From NCBI GenBank assembly GCA_022225965.2, contig JAKJXP020000032.1:186001-250000 (forward strand): a stretch of DNA of 64,000 nt. The letters run 5' to 3'. A model generated the notes under the pieces. That model was not told where the DNA came from, ran no database searches, and saw only the letters and a program-made list of their open reading frames with translations. The position numbers and the translations under genes were made by a program. The first letter of the stretch is position 1; each line of letters opens with the position of its first letter. Shown here piece by piece: positions 9,386-21,529 of this stretch. Origin of the DNA: Diatrype stigma (lineage: Eukaryota; Ascomycota; Sordariomycetes; Xylariales; Diatrypaceae).

Positions 9386-12033
9386 TGAAACGAAGCAAGG
9401 AATGAGCAAGGGAAAAGCGTATTTGTCATTCACTACCTATTCCAATCCTTCACTGCTACCAAAAATATCCCTATTCGTCACTTTTTCCATCTTTCATATC
9501 TTTGCGGGAACGAATTCGACACCCCCCCTTAAACCACTACCCTCAGCTCACAAATCGAACATTATGATACCACTGCAGCTTCCATTCTATCCTTTTAGAA
9601 CAATACAAGAACGACACGAGAACGACACAAGGCAAAACATTAGACGGGCACACAAGAGCGGCGGTATGCTCAACCGGTGGAGGGACAGGGAATTTCGGGC
9701 GTTCGGCGTTAGCGATGTCAGGTTACCTGACTGCTTGTTTTTTACCCACTGGCGGTGACGGTGGGTTTGCGATGAGGGGATTCTCCCATTGATGATTGAT
9801 TGGAGGATGGGGCGCGTGACGAGGAAGAGGGACTCATTTTCAGATGACAAACATGAGCCTGACAACCAACTAGTATGTAGATGTAGCATCTCCGCTACAC
9901 TCTTCAGCGTATGACACGATATGGCATGAGGCTCGGCGGCGGCGATGATGGATGGGCGGGGTGGTACGATCTGGACGGAGTTATTAATAGACTTGCGTAC
10001 TTTGGGTATATATAGACTCGGCATTCGGAAGCGGCGGCCACGTGGAATACATTAAGTTACCGACACAAAAATTCCCCGAAAATTTTGACTACGTATCTCC
10101 GCTCCCAATGCAACATCACCCCATGTTCTAGAAACCGCTTCTTGCATTCGACTGGGCCGTAGAGGAGACCAATCATAATTGGTGCCCAGACTGCCCAGTC
10201 TTGCTTACCTCAGTAGCATCTCCTGATCGGCCAGGTGTTGGTGGCATGCTGACCATCGGTAGTCCCCCCCTTTTCTCACTGCCTATCGTCTCATTAAGCC
10301 AGCCTTGTCATGTGTAACCAATCATTCTGCAACTCATTCGGCTGGGGCTCGAGAAGTATTCCATGCCTCTGCTTATCTCCGATTTCCCTTCCCCGCCCCT
10401 CCCGCGGTTGCCCCAGATCTTGCCTCCCTTAGACCACAACCGTTCGTCTTTATACAACATATGCCAAGGCTAAGCTAATTCTAACTTCATCAACTAAATG
10501 AGATAGACAAGATATTTCGGATATTAGGCAGCAGCCGGTACCTATCTCTGGTTTTTGTACAGACAGGTAGAACCTAGGTACCTTAGGGATACATCTGGTC
10601 TACACAGGTATTCACTATAAAACGATTCTACATCACCCTCTGGAGGCAGGTAGACTAAGGGCAAGCCAATGGTTGAGGGGAAGTGAAGGGCACCCACCAC
10701 AGGATAGGTATAGGTTATAGGCATGAGGTCTTTGAGATCATTCCTGGGGTTCCCCTTTGAAGAACATTGAGGGGACTGAACCGTAGATTATTCAACTCTC
10801 CTAGTCACCACAACCGCCTCCCCACAAGGGATTTGCCTTGTTCAGGTACAAGCTGTTCCTCTACTCCATGGTCTCTATTCCGTAGACACGGATGCGTATC
10901 TACTACTGTCCACGTCCACAGTACTCCATTGAGGGTACTGTCCGGATGGACTGTAGTGAAACAACGACCTGTTCGGGAGCTGCTGCTGACGGAACCATTC
11001 TTCTTGACATGCTTAACAATGACAGCATAGCTTGTATCTTGGGAGCATAGTCATGACTTCGTATGAGTAATGAAACGGTGGGAAGTATCGTATTTGGAGA
11101 GAAAGGAAGGTACCTAGAATAAGGTCAAAGGCACGTTATAGGAATCTCGTCATCAATAAACTTATACCCGGACAGTCACGATTAACCCTCTATGGTCCCC
11201 CGTGTATACTGTGTTATGTATAATAGATAGATACCTACATAGTGGTGTTAGGAGCTGAGGTTCCTATTATACCACTAGGTACCTAGGTAGGTACGCAGGT
11301 ATTTAATACGCATGTATTCAATAGGCGCCTGCTACTTCCACACCATCCGGTTCCCCTCATCCCTCAAGGTGCTTCTTCCTGTAGCCACGATGTCATAATC
11401 CGACACTTTTTGCTCTGAGTGCCGCTGTATGTACGTACGTACGGTAACGTACCTCCTTAACCCGAGTTTCTACTTGGTCGTCAGCCGCTTCCCTGGTTGG
11501 CACTCCGGCTCACCAGCTCCTCGGCTGCTCGGCTGCTCTAATCGGTGCCTGGAATAGCACTTGAGGTACCCGAAGTCCCTGACTCCCTGACTCCCTGACT
11601 CCCTGCCCACTGCCCACTACACCTCGACCCCTCCGCAAATTAACACCATCCGAGGTCCCATCTCTTCTTCCTACTCCCACTTTCCACTTTCCACTTTCCA
11701 CCTTCCACCTTCTCTCAACCTTCCTGCCTCTCTACCTTTCCACCTTTCTACTTTTCACCACTTCCCACTTTCTACTACTCACCCTTCACTTTCCATCTTC
11801 TAGCTTCCTATCGGCCCCTAGGACTACCCCGATTCAACGGAGCACCTCTATTCTATCACTTCCACTTCATCCTCAGCGACCACTGACAAGCCATACAAGT
11901 CAACTACTATCTCCAGTTGATACTTCTACCCAAAGCACACATCCACCTATTCTTCTACTACACAAGTACACCTAAAATTAAACCAAAGGCCCTCCAAGCA
12001 CTACGGATCGTCGTCTGGAACGACTTCGTAGCC
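9386..12033. other. intergenic region between flavohemoglobin and F-box/ankyrin genes
   Basis: No supported gene. It contains recurrent acctaggtac-type palindromes (near 10571 and 11270), a tacgtacgtacg run near 11431, a ctccctga repeat at about 11574-11605 and the pyrimidine-rich leader of the next gene (11650-11830). Confidence 0.6.
11650..11830 (+). promoter_or_regulatory. pyrimidine-rich promoter/leader tract
   Basis: About 180 bp of near-continuous CT-rich sequence (tttccacctt-like repeats) lies 200-380 bp upstream of the F-box/ankyrin start. Such CT tracts are common just upstream of transcription starts in filamentous ascomycetes. The role is inferred from position and composition. 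Confidence 0.45.
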
Positions 12034-13896
12034 ATGCCCGGATCCAACGAAGAACGTCAAAAGGAGTCCGACCCCGTCGGACTCCTATATCTTCCCATAG
12101 AGCTCGTACTTGAGATCACTAAGTTCTTGGGACAGCAGGATCGGCGCCGCCTCATGCAAACATGCTGGTGCCTCCATAAGTGTGTTCAGGAACAGCTCTA
12201 TGAACATGATGCTCAGGAAGATGACCACCATGCTCTGTGGTGGGCATGTGTCAAGAATTTTGCACCAACAGCAAACATCGTTCTCTCCTACAACCCAGAA
12301 GTAGTGAACCGACTCTTCGAGGGCGAACATCAGACTCGCACTCGCTTGACCACTAACCAGCGCCGTCACCAGTACTACGACATTGGTGCCACCCCCCTCT
12401 CCGTTGCAGCTAGCAGAGGAAACGTTCAAGCTGTCAAGAAGCTCGTTGAGTACAATGCCAACGTCAACTTACCTAATCCTGTTGCGTCCGTTGGCCCAAG
12501 GACTCTACCTAACGGTACAGCCTTTCTGACAATGGCCGGCTGGTACCCTGTCCACGCGGCAATGGATCTTCCTATATTCGAGAAGCAAAAACGCATCTTC
12601 AAGATCCTCGTATCTCGCGGTGCCGACATTAACCAGAGGATGCTTCACCCAGGAAATATCACGGGTACTCAAGAGGCCGAGCCCCCAGTTCTTGCAGCCC
12701 TGGAACCTCGCTTCCCGAGCATGGCACGGTTCCAGGTCGCGGGCGGTGACCATATTCAGTACAAGAGCGAACTGGGTACATCACTCGAGCTGCAGATATC
12801 CTTGGTGGAGGACCTACTGCGTCTGGGAGCAAACCCCAACCTGCGTGACAGCCACGGACACACGCCCTTAATGCGGTGTATGGACATTCTTCTCAAGTAC
12901 ACACCGAAGTTCACATACGATATTTCCTACGCCACCGCCCAGGAGAAGGAGGAGCAGCACGACATGATCCATCAGGTTGTCTTGAATTACATCAGACTAC
13001 TTTTACACCATGGAGCGGACGTGAATGCTGTGGTGGAAGAGGCGGAAAGTTCTCAAGATAATCGTCATGACCTAAAGTCTGCCTTACACTTTGCCTGCGG
13101 CTTACCTCACCACCACGACGCAATGGCTAAGTCTCTTGTCAAACGCGGAAGTGTCGTGAATGCTGTGGACACCCACGGTATGACACCCATCTTTGAATAC
13201 TGCAATCCTCCCGCTCCTACCAACACCCTCAGTTGGCTCATCAAGAACGGTGCGAACGTGAACCACCAAGACAAATCCGGCCGGACGCCATTGCACCATG
13301 CCGTAATCCACAGACCACGGTGTACTACCGAATCTGATAAGCTTGTGGCTATATTGGTGCAACATGGTGCTGATATTACTATCAGAGACAATGAAGGCTT
13401 GACTGCAGAAGAGATCGCCGCAAAGGGGAATGATCCGGATGCCAAGGTGTTTCTCAAGAAAGAGAGACAGCGTCGCGAGCGTCTTGAGAAGAGTCGGGCC
13501 AAGAGCAAGGATGGAAATAAGACGCAGGACATCCGACACGATCATCATCCTCGTACCAGCGGAGAGAACAATAAACAGCAGACGAGAGATCCACCCAAAC
13601 GACAAGGAATGCAACCACAGAAGAAGTTTGGTGCACAACCGGCTCAGCAGGGTCAACGAGGACCTGTTCCCGCAGAGGGCTCTCAGAAACCTCGTGGGCA
13701 GCCGGGCCCTGGTGCGACCAACACGCCCAACAAGGCCAACACATACAACAAGTCCAACACGAACTACAATGGATATGGTCGTAAGAAGGGTCGGGGACGT
13801 GCAAACTATACATGGACACCAAACGATGATGGAAAGGCGAAGGAGAACAAGGATGCAAAAAAGGAAGCACCTGTCCCTCCTTTGATCGATATCTGA
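12034..13896 (+). CDS. F-box and ankyrin-repeat protein
   Basis: 620-residue protein. An F-box-like segment (YLPIELVLEITKFL, about 18-55) is followed by ankyrin repeats, seen as TPLSVAASRGNVQAVKKLV, LVSRGADINQ, LLRLGANPNLRDSHGHTPL, LLLHHGADVNA, SALHFACGLPHHHDAMAKSL, LIKNGANVNHQDKSGRTPLH and LVQHGADITIRDNEGLT (about 110-480). The last 140 residues are Lys/Gln/Asn/Pro/Gly-rich and probably disordered. F-box/ankyrin proteins typically present substrates to an SCF ubiquitin ligase; the substrate here is unknown. The frame stays open upstream to 11917, but I chose the ATG at 12034 because the F-box starts soon after it and the upstream part reads like leader. Confidence 0.85.
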   Translation: MPGSNEERQKESDPVGLLYLPIELVLEITKFLGQQDRRRLMQTCWCLHKCVQEQLYEHDAQEDDHHALWWACVKNFAPTANIVLSYNPEVVNRLFEGEHQTRTRLTTNQRRHQYYDIGATPLSVAASRGNVQAVKKLVEYNANVNLPNPVASVGPRTLPNGTAFLTMAGWYPVHAAMDLPIFEKQKRIFKILVSRGADINQRMLHPGNITGTQEAEPPVLAALEPRFPSMARFQVAGGDHIQYKSELGTSLELQISLVEDLLRLGANPNLRDSHGHTPLMRCMDILLKYTPKFTYDISYATAQEKEEQHDMIHQVVLNYIRLLLHHGADVNAVVEEAESSQDNRHDLKSALHFACGLPHHHDAMAKSLVKRGSVVNAVDTHGMTPIFEYCNPPAPTNTLSWLIKNGANVNHQDKSGRTPLHHAVIHRPRCTTESDKLVAILVQHGADITIRDNEGLTAEEIAAKGNDPDAKVFLKKERQRRERLEKSRAKSKDGNKTQDIRHDHHPRTSGENNKQQTRDPPKRQGMQPQKKFGAQPAQQGQRGPVPAEGSQKPRGQPGPGATNTPNKANTYNKSNTNYNGYGRKKGRGRANYTWTPNDDGKAKENKDAKKEAPVPPLIDI

Positions 13897-14902
13897 GCAC
13901 ATGATATGCCTCAGCTGACAATAGCCTCAAGTCGGGAAGAGTCGTCCCGCTAGCGCCCACAGTGATGCAGTACAGGATGAGATCAGTTGGATCTGACCGT
14001 AGAAGCGAGTGGTCATTACTTCGAGAAGAAGTTCAGCGATGGGCGAGCTAGGAAAACACCGCCTTCTTTTGCCTTGGAGCCACTGAGCGTGCTGGATCGC
14101 GCTCAGTCTCAGCTATTTGGAAGTCAGGATGATTGAGCTTGGAGGGAGAGCAAGAGAGTTGTATATACACAAACCTAGCTGGATAGGCAGCTAGGTACAG
14201 ACTAGTTCGAGCGGTATTCCTAGCGATTTCTTCATACTATTGAGTATTTATTATCTATGCCCCGTGATCTGTGCCTCGTAGTTCTATAATCGATAAGGTG
14301 GTATGTGCCAGACGCGATAGGGGAAGACCATTATCCTGCGAAGGAATACTGATCAGGGAATAACTTCCAATGTTCCACCGGGGTTGCTGTATTGGCACTC
14401 GCTGCCTACATACCGATCGACCATACATAAGTACTTATATTTCCCATTTCACGCTATCGTCGGTGTGTATTGCCCATCGGTACAACTACTGATTACGATG
14501 TGACATGGTAGGCAACATCAAGATGGACTTACCTACTTACCAATCCAGTACGTGCCATGTCTTCAGCTCTCTACCTAGGTAGTGGGTTGCTCGTTACCTA
14601 GTTAGGCCCTAATCACCCCGTTGGTTGAAGCGAGGCGAGGCGAGGAAAAGAGAAGGCGGAAGACAGACATCGAGGGTTGTCCCCGCGGAATCTGTCTCTC
14701 TGTCTGTCTACTTGCTTGATCTTTCTTCCGTCTATCGCCCGCGGGCCGTATCACCATCACCATCATCATCATCACTAAACCAACCAACCATTCACACTTC
14801 AACTCACCACCATCACTACCACAGCATGGCACTTCCATATAGTCGATTCGGAGTAAGGAAAGGAACGAAATACACGGCAAGACAGGACAGGGGCACGAAT
14901 AG

Positions 14903-14925
14903 ATATATATATATATATATATATA
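14903..14925. repeat. (AT)n microsatellite
   Basis: Uninterrupted alternating AT for 23 bases, followed by a few gatata units. Confidence 0.9.
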
Positions 14926-15318
14926 GATATAGATATCGCTGGACGGTATCTGTAGACTACACGTTTCTACGGTGGGCAAGTAAGTTGGCTGGGTATTTCT
15001 TTACTCATCCTGGATCTCGTCCTGGATCTCGTCCTCGGTCAGATCCAAGCATCATCTAACTACCTAGCCCAACCGTAACACCAACACAGACATCAACACA
15101 AGGTAAAACCATGCAGGTTTCTACTAGGTATCGTTCGATCCGCTTCTCATAGCCTGGTCCGTATCCCCCCATTCCCCCTTTGGTAGTCCCGGCCTGCCCG
15201 CCCATGCCCACGTCCACAGCACCCAAGAACGCCCACTGTCTGCCCTATTTCTTCAACACGCAGCAGAACTATAACCCAGACCCCCGAAACGGGGGCGAAC
15301 AACATCCGGAGGGCGGAG

Positions 15319-15350
15319 ATGGATGGATGGATGGATGGATGGATGGATGG
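15319..15350. repeat. (ATGG)8 microsatellite
   Basis: Eight perfect ATGG units, followed by one imperfect and one perfect unit. Confidence 0.9.
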
Positions 15351-15798
15351 ATGAATGGTATGATTACCTAGTATACACATACTAGAACACCTATGGCCTA
15401 ATCGTATTGCCACTGCCATGGCCGTTGGATATCTTCCGCCGATAATCTTTCCCTCGCCCAATTCCCATGGCTAAAGCCCGATTTCAACCCAGCTCTTTCT
15501 CTTCCCCAACTAGCCATTGACGCTGTACTGTGGTGCAGTGTTACCTTTACCTCCCCCCCACTCCCCCTCTTTTCCCCTATGTGAGCCATCTCATGGTCTG
15601 CTTGCTCGTCTCTCCGCCGTACGGACTTGCGCGCTCATGCTTTTGCTTTTGCTGATGCACATCACAATACCCGGCCCGACGCTATTTTTCTCGTTTACCG
15701 ATGCTCATTGAATCAATATCCTCGATGGGAAGGAAGCTGGTCCACTTTGCACACATAATTCTCACAATTCTTCACTGATATCAAATCTGGACACCCGC

Positions 15799-17831
15799 TC
15801 AGACCTTAACGCCCCAAACGCCCCTCCCCCCACTAACACCCAGCCAGTCTCCCACATCAGCGCTCCCCGTGTGGGGCGCCCACCCGAGATTGCCGACCTC
15901 GTAGTCGCACGACCAGTTCGCGATGGGGGTGAGGTGCTTGTCGGGGGCGCCGGGGGCGTTGGCCGAGGCGGCACTGCTGGGCGCTGGGGTGCTGTTAACA
16001 AGATCCCACAGCAAGACCTGGCAGTCGTCGCCGCCGGATGCGAGCAGACCCCTCCGGTTGGGGGACCACTCCACCGTGTTGACGGCTCCGTTATGTCCGC
16101 GCAGCTCGAGGAGGGCCTGCCCGGGCTGCCGCACGTCGAGGATGCGCACTACGTTGGACTCGGCCGCGAAAGTGGCTAGGAGATGCGTGTCGTGCGGCGA
16201 CGTGGCAAGGCGCAGCAACGGCGGTGCGTTAGACATGGTTTGCTGTGCTAGAGTCGGGCTTATCCTTCCACCAGCTGCATCTTTCGTTACGGTTAGTTCA
16301 TATCATATCGACGCATGTGGGTATATTTGTTAGGTGCAAATAGAGAAGATGCATACCTCGGTCATCCTTGGCCGTGGGTTCGTAGATGATCGTGCTGTGC
16401 TCTAAGCTGCGTAGATCGAACATTCGTACACTACCGTCCTGCCCGCAACTGACGAATACGTCTAGACTCTTGGCACAGAACCGCACATCGTATACTTCCT
16501 TGTCGTGGGCGATGAGCTGCGTCTTGGCTGTCAAAGAAGGTATGTCCCATATCGTACATGTCGTGTCGATACTCGATGTGATGATCAAACTGGGGTGGAC
16601 GGTGTTCCAATCTAACGAGGTGAGCGGTGCTGTGTGGTCTGGCGTCTTGGAGTTGGAGAGGAGAGCTAAGGGTGTCAGCTTGGTGGTGGGAGGTATGCTC
16701 GAGTTGGACTTGTTGATCGAGTTGGAGTAGCTGGGCTGGGCATCCGAGGGCAGAGACCAGAGTCGTAAGTGGTCGCCTGAAGTTGCTAGGAGATCGGTGG
16801 ACTGCTTCTGAGAAGAGGGAGGCTCCCATAATAACCGAGTGACGGGGTACGAATGGGTCGCTTCGGCGACTTTGGAAAATTCTAAGCTGTACTTGGATGA
16901 ACCAGGAGTATACAGATCAGGAGGGGTATTGATGATCTGAGTATCAAGGATTTGAATCTGCGCGTGCGAGAGAGCACCACAATTAGCATTTGTGACTAGA
17001 ACATAACGAGGCGGGCAGTGTAGACTGAGACGTGAGATGAGCGTTGATACAGGGAGGACGTACAAAGTTATGTCCATCTTCTAGGTAGCTGCCGATAGCG
17101 ACTTTCCCGGCACCCTTCCCTTGAGGGGGCCACTTGCACCAATCGAAGGCGTACAGCGGCCACTGGGCCAGATAATTGCTTGTGGATGGTTGCGCATTGG
17201 CGAGATCGTATCCGAGAGTACCTGGAGGGCCATCGGAAAGAGTCGAGTCTGCCCGCGGCCTGATATCGGCTAGACCGAGAGGAGTATTGGCGATATTCCT
17301 CTGGGAGCCGGGAGCGCCATACTTGGAGTCCTGAGGCGACATGTATTGCGACGGCCCGGCTGAAGAGCCTCCGGGAGTGGTCGGGGTGTAGGGAACGTAA
17401 CTAGAAGAGGGATCGTATCCTTGAGGGGCCCCGGGGCTGGTGCGAGAGTAGCTGAGGGCGGTGGTGAGAGTAGGCCTAGAGGGCGACGCCGTATACTCGG
17501 TCGGCGACTGCTGTATAGCGCCAGACATGGTGGGTAAGGCAGGAGCGGTATTAGCGTTCATAGCGGGAGGACGACCGGCTGATAGACCACCGGGCTGTAG
17601 TACATTGGGCACCGACGAGTTGTTAGCGCTTCCACCCTGGTATTGGGTATTGGCAGGTTGAGACGAAGGCTGTTCGAGCTTGATGTGAGGCGCGGCAGCG
17701 TTCGAGAAATCCCTCGGGGACACCTGGCCCTGGTGAGGTATGGTGGGGGACAGATGCAGCTCGTCATGTTGCGATCCGTAGGTGTTTGTTCTCCGAGGAG
17801 CGCCTCCTCCGTACTGTCCCGGTTGGTTCAT
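15799..17831 (-). CDS. WD40 protein of the WDR68/DCAF7 (LWD/TTG1-type) family, three exons
   Basis: Exons on the minus strand: 17831-17064, 16957-16357 and 16274-15799, with GT...AG introns 17063-16958 and 16356-16275 and frame kept throughout (614 residues). The repeat part closely follows metazoan DCAF7: LYAFDW.., SYLEDGHNF, LLATSGDHLRLW, APLTSLDWN, TSSIDTTCTIWD, TQLIAHDKEVYD, SVRMFDLRSLEHSTIIYE, NTVEWSP and VLLWD. DCAF7 proteins act as scaffolds for DYRK-type kinases and Cul4-DDB1 ligases; that role is inferred. The fungal protein has an extra N-terminal region of about 225 residues, rich in Pro, Ser, Gly, Gln and Asn and probably disordered. For the third exon I used the CAG acceptor at 16275-16277; an AAG six bases upstream would add two residues. 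Confidence 0.9.
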
Positions 17832-18416
17832 GACGGCGGTAGTGGCGGTAGTGGCGATGGTGGTGGAAGCGGGTGTAGCGGAAAAGTTGAGTTGCTACTG
17901 CTGGTTGACGTCGTGAACGAAGGCGTTACAGTTGCGGGGGATTTCGACACAGTCGCGATTGACGAGGGGGTGGAGTTCGATATCGCGATAACAGTAGATG
18001 TGGTGGGTGCGGATGTGGGTGCGGGCTTGAGCGTGGGCGCGGGTGCCAAGGCAGGCGACGACTGCGCCGAGGGCAGCAAAAGGAAGGAAAGTCGTGCTGG
18101 TGCCAACAGCAGGAACAACAGCAGCACGGCAAATGAACAGCGTAGATAGGAGGGATGAGTGGAAGGTCAAGATCAAGGTTGATGTTGAGGTCCGAGGTTG
18201 AATGGATTGGGCGCTGATGGCCCCCGCGTTGAAGATCCCACAGGCTGTCTAGTAGGCGGCTTTCGTCGATGATGATGAGAGCATCGATGTCAATGTCGCT
18301 ATCGAGACACTATAAATTCACACGCTTCGGGTTGTTTCAACCTGGTATCGATCGTATTTTCGGTAGTGGTATTGGTGTTGGTTTCGGTATCGGGATTACG
18401 CTGGGGTGGTTACCGG

Positions 18417-18455
18417 TGGTGCTGGTGCTGGCGCTGGTGCTGGCGCTGGCGCTGT
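18417..18455. repeat. GCTGGY trinucleotide/hexanucleotide repeat
   Basis: Roughly six imperfect ctggtg/ctggcg units in a row. No coding context is seen. Confidence 0.8.
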
Positions 18456-19590
18456 GCTGCAAGTCCGGTTCCAGGTTCCAGCGTTTTCGTGCTGCGGTGG
18501 TAGCGGAGGTTGTTGGCGCTTGCCGGTGCTGCAGCTGGTTCATCCAAGCAGCCAAGGTTAGCGGACTTATAGGTAGCTGGCCAGCCTGCTCAGCAACCTA
18601 TTGGTTAGGTACAGCACCCGACAGACCTGGGCACATAAGGCGCGGGCATTATGTAATCAACAGTCAGAGACAACCATAACACAAAGAAACCTTCTTAGGT
18701 ACAAGGTGATTTTTGCTTGGATTGGCAGTTCAATCCCTCTTCTCCTCTTCCTAATAGTATAGAGTCTCATAATATAGTACAAATACCTACAACTGTGAAA
18801 GTCGGAAATCGCTCATGGGAAAGGATGGACGCCTCATGATCAAACAGCGACATTCAAGTACGGCATATTGTTGCCAGTTCACTCATTGATGAGAACACAA
18901 GTAAAACCAAGATCTTCCACATACCATCTAACTAACACTGTTCCGACGTGTATGTGAAGTTACCACAGTGAAGAGGTTATCTGGTATCGATTTATAACAT
19001 CACAAAGAAGGTGGGGTGTGTTACATCTGTGATTCCATTTAAAACCACCAACGATGCATGTGATGGTGGGTTCAATAGCCACAAATCACTTACTTACATG
19101 GTCATTTCTACGGACAAGCTGACAAGGAACCGCATCAGTTCGCTAGCAATTAAGGAATAACATCAACAGTCGTTCTAAGTGAGTTAGGCAGAGGCTTTCT
19201 TGCAGTGATCTCACGTAGGCATAAGGGCTGGGACCGGCTTCTTTCATTTTTTTTCTTCTTTTTCTTTTTTTCTTCTTTCTCTTCTCATCTCCTTGCCTCT
19301 ACATTCTATAAATTAGTATGGATAGTTGAGCTTCTACCAATGCCCCTAGCATGGGTCTTGGGTTTGTCAGTAGTATGGGCTACAGCAGATGTAAATGTAA
19401 AAGGCCCGAAGGCATGAGGATGAAGTATCATGAACACTTCAAAGTTCAGCTCGGTCGACAACCTTCAGCCAGATACTATTCATGTCGGTCGATCCCGACC
19501 CTAAAGCTCCCAAAAGCTCCCAAATTAGCAGTGCCTAGGCCCTAGGTTGCTAGGCACGTCCCTACCTACATACAACATACATACTTATAT

Positions 19591-19660
19591 ACATACATAC
19601 ATACATACATACATACATACATACATACATACATACATACATACATACATACATACATAC
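19591..19660. repeat. (ACAT)n microsatellite, about 17 units
   Basis: Seventy bases of perfect acat repetition, preceded by a shorter imperfect stretch. Confidence 0.95.
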
Positions 19661-20179
19661 AATAGTAATCCATCAGGTGTTCTCGGGCGTTCTCCGACCT
19701 CAGAACTACTACCTATTAAATACCTATATTAAATACCTATAACCAATAGATTTACTATAACGCCATCTGCTTATATGCCGAGGTAGGCAGGTCGCCCTTT
19801 AATGAACCTCTTCGTACTCGACCATATCTCCCAATCCTCCATGTCTGCAGGTAATCATATCGACACACATCTTCACGATATGAAGCTCGAGTCGATGAAT
19901 GTGCTCGGCCCTCTATAGATCCCTATAAGTACAGGCCAACAACGTCATCCTCGGCATTCGCTCCACGTCCCACACACATCCCGCTCCCCCATCCCCCTTC
20001 CCCCTTCCCCCCAGGATACTGCACAGACACTGCACATCGTTCATCCGAACCTGCAGCCGAACCTGCAGCCTTAGACTCCATTCGAGACCGGCTTAGTATC
20101 CCACTACCAGGGACATAAAACCGGCCTTCCATCAAGAACAAAGTCAACTGTACCTGTGGACATCCATTCTCCAGGCCAG

Positions 20180-21529
20180 ATGTCTTCCGCTGCGTCGGGG
20201 GCTACACCGGGGCCAAAGAGCGACCCCCCCTCGCTCATATTACTGCCCCCACCTCCACGCCCAGCTAACCGGAGTACACTCAATGCGGCATATCGCCCAC
20301 CCCTCGAGGCCGCCATCTCGCGGCTGAGGAACAACGACGATAAGGAGGGCGCAACCCTCATCGTCGCCCTGGCGTCTCCCTTTCTCACCGGCCAACGCCT
20401 GCAGCACCAGACGCTGTCGTGGCCCGAGGCTCAGACCCTGATAGCCGGCTTGTACGGCATCATCTCCACCATATGCGCTAGGCTATCCCTGCCGTCCGAG
20501 GTGCACGCCGGCCCCGGCTCCGTCGATGTGCGCGTCGTCTTAGTCGATCATGACCCGTCTCGTCAGTACAAGGACGGCTCCCGCCCGGCCATAGAGACCA
20601 ATAACACCGTCATCGTGGACCTGGCCACCTTCGCCTCGGCCTATCACCCGTGGAAGTACATCTTCCACGTCAACAACGAAGCCGGGTATTCCCTGCTGAC
20701 CACGTACCTGAGAATATTCGAGGGCGTCCAGAAACAGACGGCCTTGCGGCAGGACCAGCTCGTCGTGGTCGAGGGCGGTATTGCTATGAGCGTTCGGCCC
20801 TCGGACCCGGCGCACTTTGCCCCGCAGACTAATACCTACTCCACCGTCTGCCTGGGCGGCACCTTCGACCACCTACACCCCGGCCACAAGCTGCTGCTTC
20901 ACGCCGCCGTGCTCCTCCTAGACGTACCGGAGAAGGGCGCCAAGAGGCCCTGTCGCTTCATTATCGGCGTCACCGGCGACGAGCTGCTCAAGCGGAAGAA
21001 GTACGCCGAGTTTGTGCAATCGTGGAATGAGCGCGTGCACAACGTCATCGAGTTTCTGTCCACGGTGTTGCACGTCCCCACCAAGGAGGGATGGAAGAGG
21101 AACGAACTCCCCATCACCAGATGGACAGATGACGAGGCCATCGCCCACTTCCGGGACGGCACTATCGAGGTCCAGTGCGTCGTGCTGCAGGACACCTTCG
21201 GCCCGACCACCGCGACGGAGGACATGGACGTCCTGGTGGTCTCGGGCGAGACGCGGTCCGGAGGACAGGCCGTGAACGCGAAGAGGCAGGAGCGCGGCTG
21301 GCACCCCCTCGAGGTCTTCGAGGTTGATGTGCTCGATGCCGGAGAGGAGGAAGAGAAAGGGGGCCAGGTGACGACAACAGGGGTCGGTGACAACAACAAA
21401 GAACCAACGAAATCGCAGGACTTCGCTACCAAGATCAGCAGCACCGCGATCCGGAAGCAGAAGGCCGAGGCTACCGCTGCTGCGGCTGCGGCCGCTACTC
21501 CGGCCATAGCAACATCGACTCCTGCGTAG
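20180..21529 (+). CDS. phosphopantetheine adenylyltransferase (CoA biosynthesis)
   Basis: 449-residue single-exon protein. It should transfer AMP from ATP to 4'-phosphopantetheine, giving dephospho-CoA, the fourth step of CoA synthesis (as yeast Cab4). The nucleotidyltransferase domain begins with VCLGGTFDHLHPGHK, carrying the HxGH motif (about residue 232), includes GVTGDELL and KRKKYAEF, and ends with ISSTAIRKQ (about 420), the usual STxIR signature. About 220 residues precede it, in the style of the N-terminal halves of fungal PPAT proteins. The C-terminus is Ala-rich. The frame is open to 20156 with a GTG, but the first ATG at 20180 (MSSAAS) is the likely start. Confidence 0.93.
   Translation: MSSAASGATPGPKSDPPSLILLPPPPRPANRSTLNAAYRPPLEAAISRLRNNDDKEGATLIVALASPFLTGQRLQHQTLSWPEAQTLIAGLYGIISTICARLSLPSEVHAGPGSVDVRVVLVDHDPSRQYKDGSRPAIETNNTVIVDLATFASAYHPWKYIFHVNNEAGYSLLTTYLRIFEGVQKQTALRQDQLVVVEGGIAMSVRPSDPAHFAPQTNTYSTVCLGGTFDHLHPGHKLLLHAAVLLLDVPEKGAKRPCRFIIGVTGDELLKRKKYAEFVQSWNERVHNVIEFLSTVLHVPTKEGWKRNELPITRWTDDEAIAHFRDGTIEVQCVVLQDTFGPTTATEDMDVLVVSGETRSGGQAVNAKRQERGWHPLEVFEVDVLDAGEEEEKGGQVTTTGVGDNNKEPTKSQDFATKISSTAIRKQKAEATAAAAAAATPAIATSTPA

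Larger units (their letters stand above)
13897..15798. other. intergenic region with microsatellites
   Basis: No supported gene between two convergent genes. It holds an AT run (14903-14925), an ATGG microsatellite (15319-15350), a gaggc repeat near 14630 and ctacctaggt palindromes near 14571. Confidence 0.6.
17832..20179. other. intergenic region with repeats between divergent genes
   Basis: No supported gene. It carries a GCTGGT/GCTGGC repeat (about 18417-18455), a long T/C-rich tract (about 19242-19290), an ACAT microsatellite (19591-19660) and a gcctaggccctagg palindrome near 19535. The stretches next to 17831 and 20180 probably hold the promoters of the WD40 and PPAT genes. Confidence 0.6.

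Noticed and set aside
7997..9433. 478-codon open frame on the minus strand opposite the flavohemoglobin gene
   Set aside because: It is the antisense shadow of a very GC3-rich gene; its translation is Val/Arg/Gly/Ala-dominated and matches no family.
11917..12033. Upstream extension of the F-box/ankyrin frame
   Set aside because: The 39 extra residues lie in CT-rich leader-like sequence, and the second ATG is just before the F-box.
13102..13902. 266-codon minus-strand frame under the F-box/ankyrin gene
   Set aside because: The sense frame carries clear ankyrin repeats; the antisense frame has no recognisable features.
20156..20179. Upstream extension of the PPAT frame
   Set aside because: It would need a GTG start; the ATG at 20180 is more likely.
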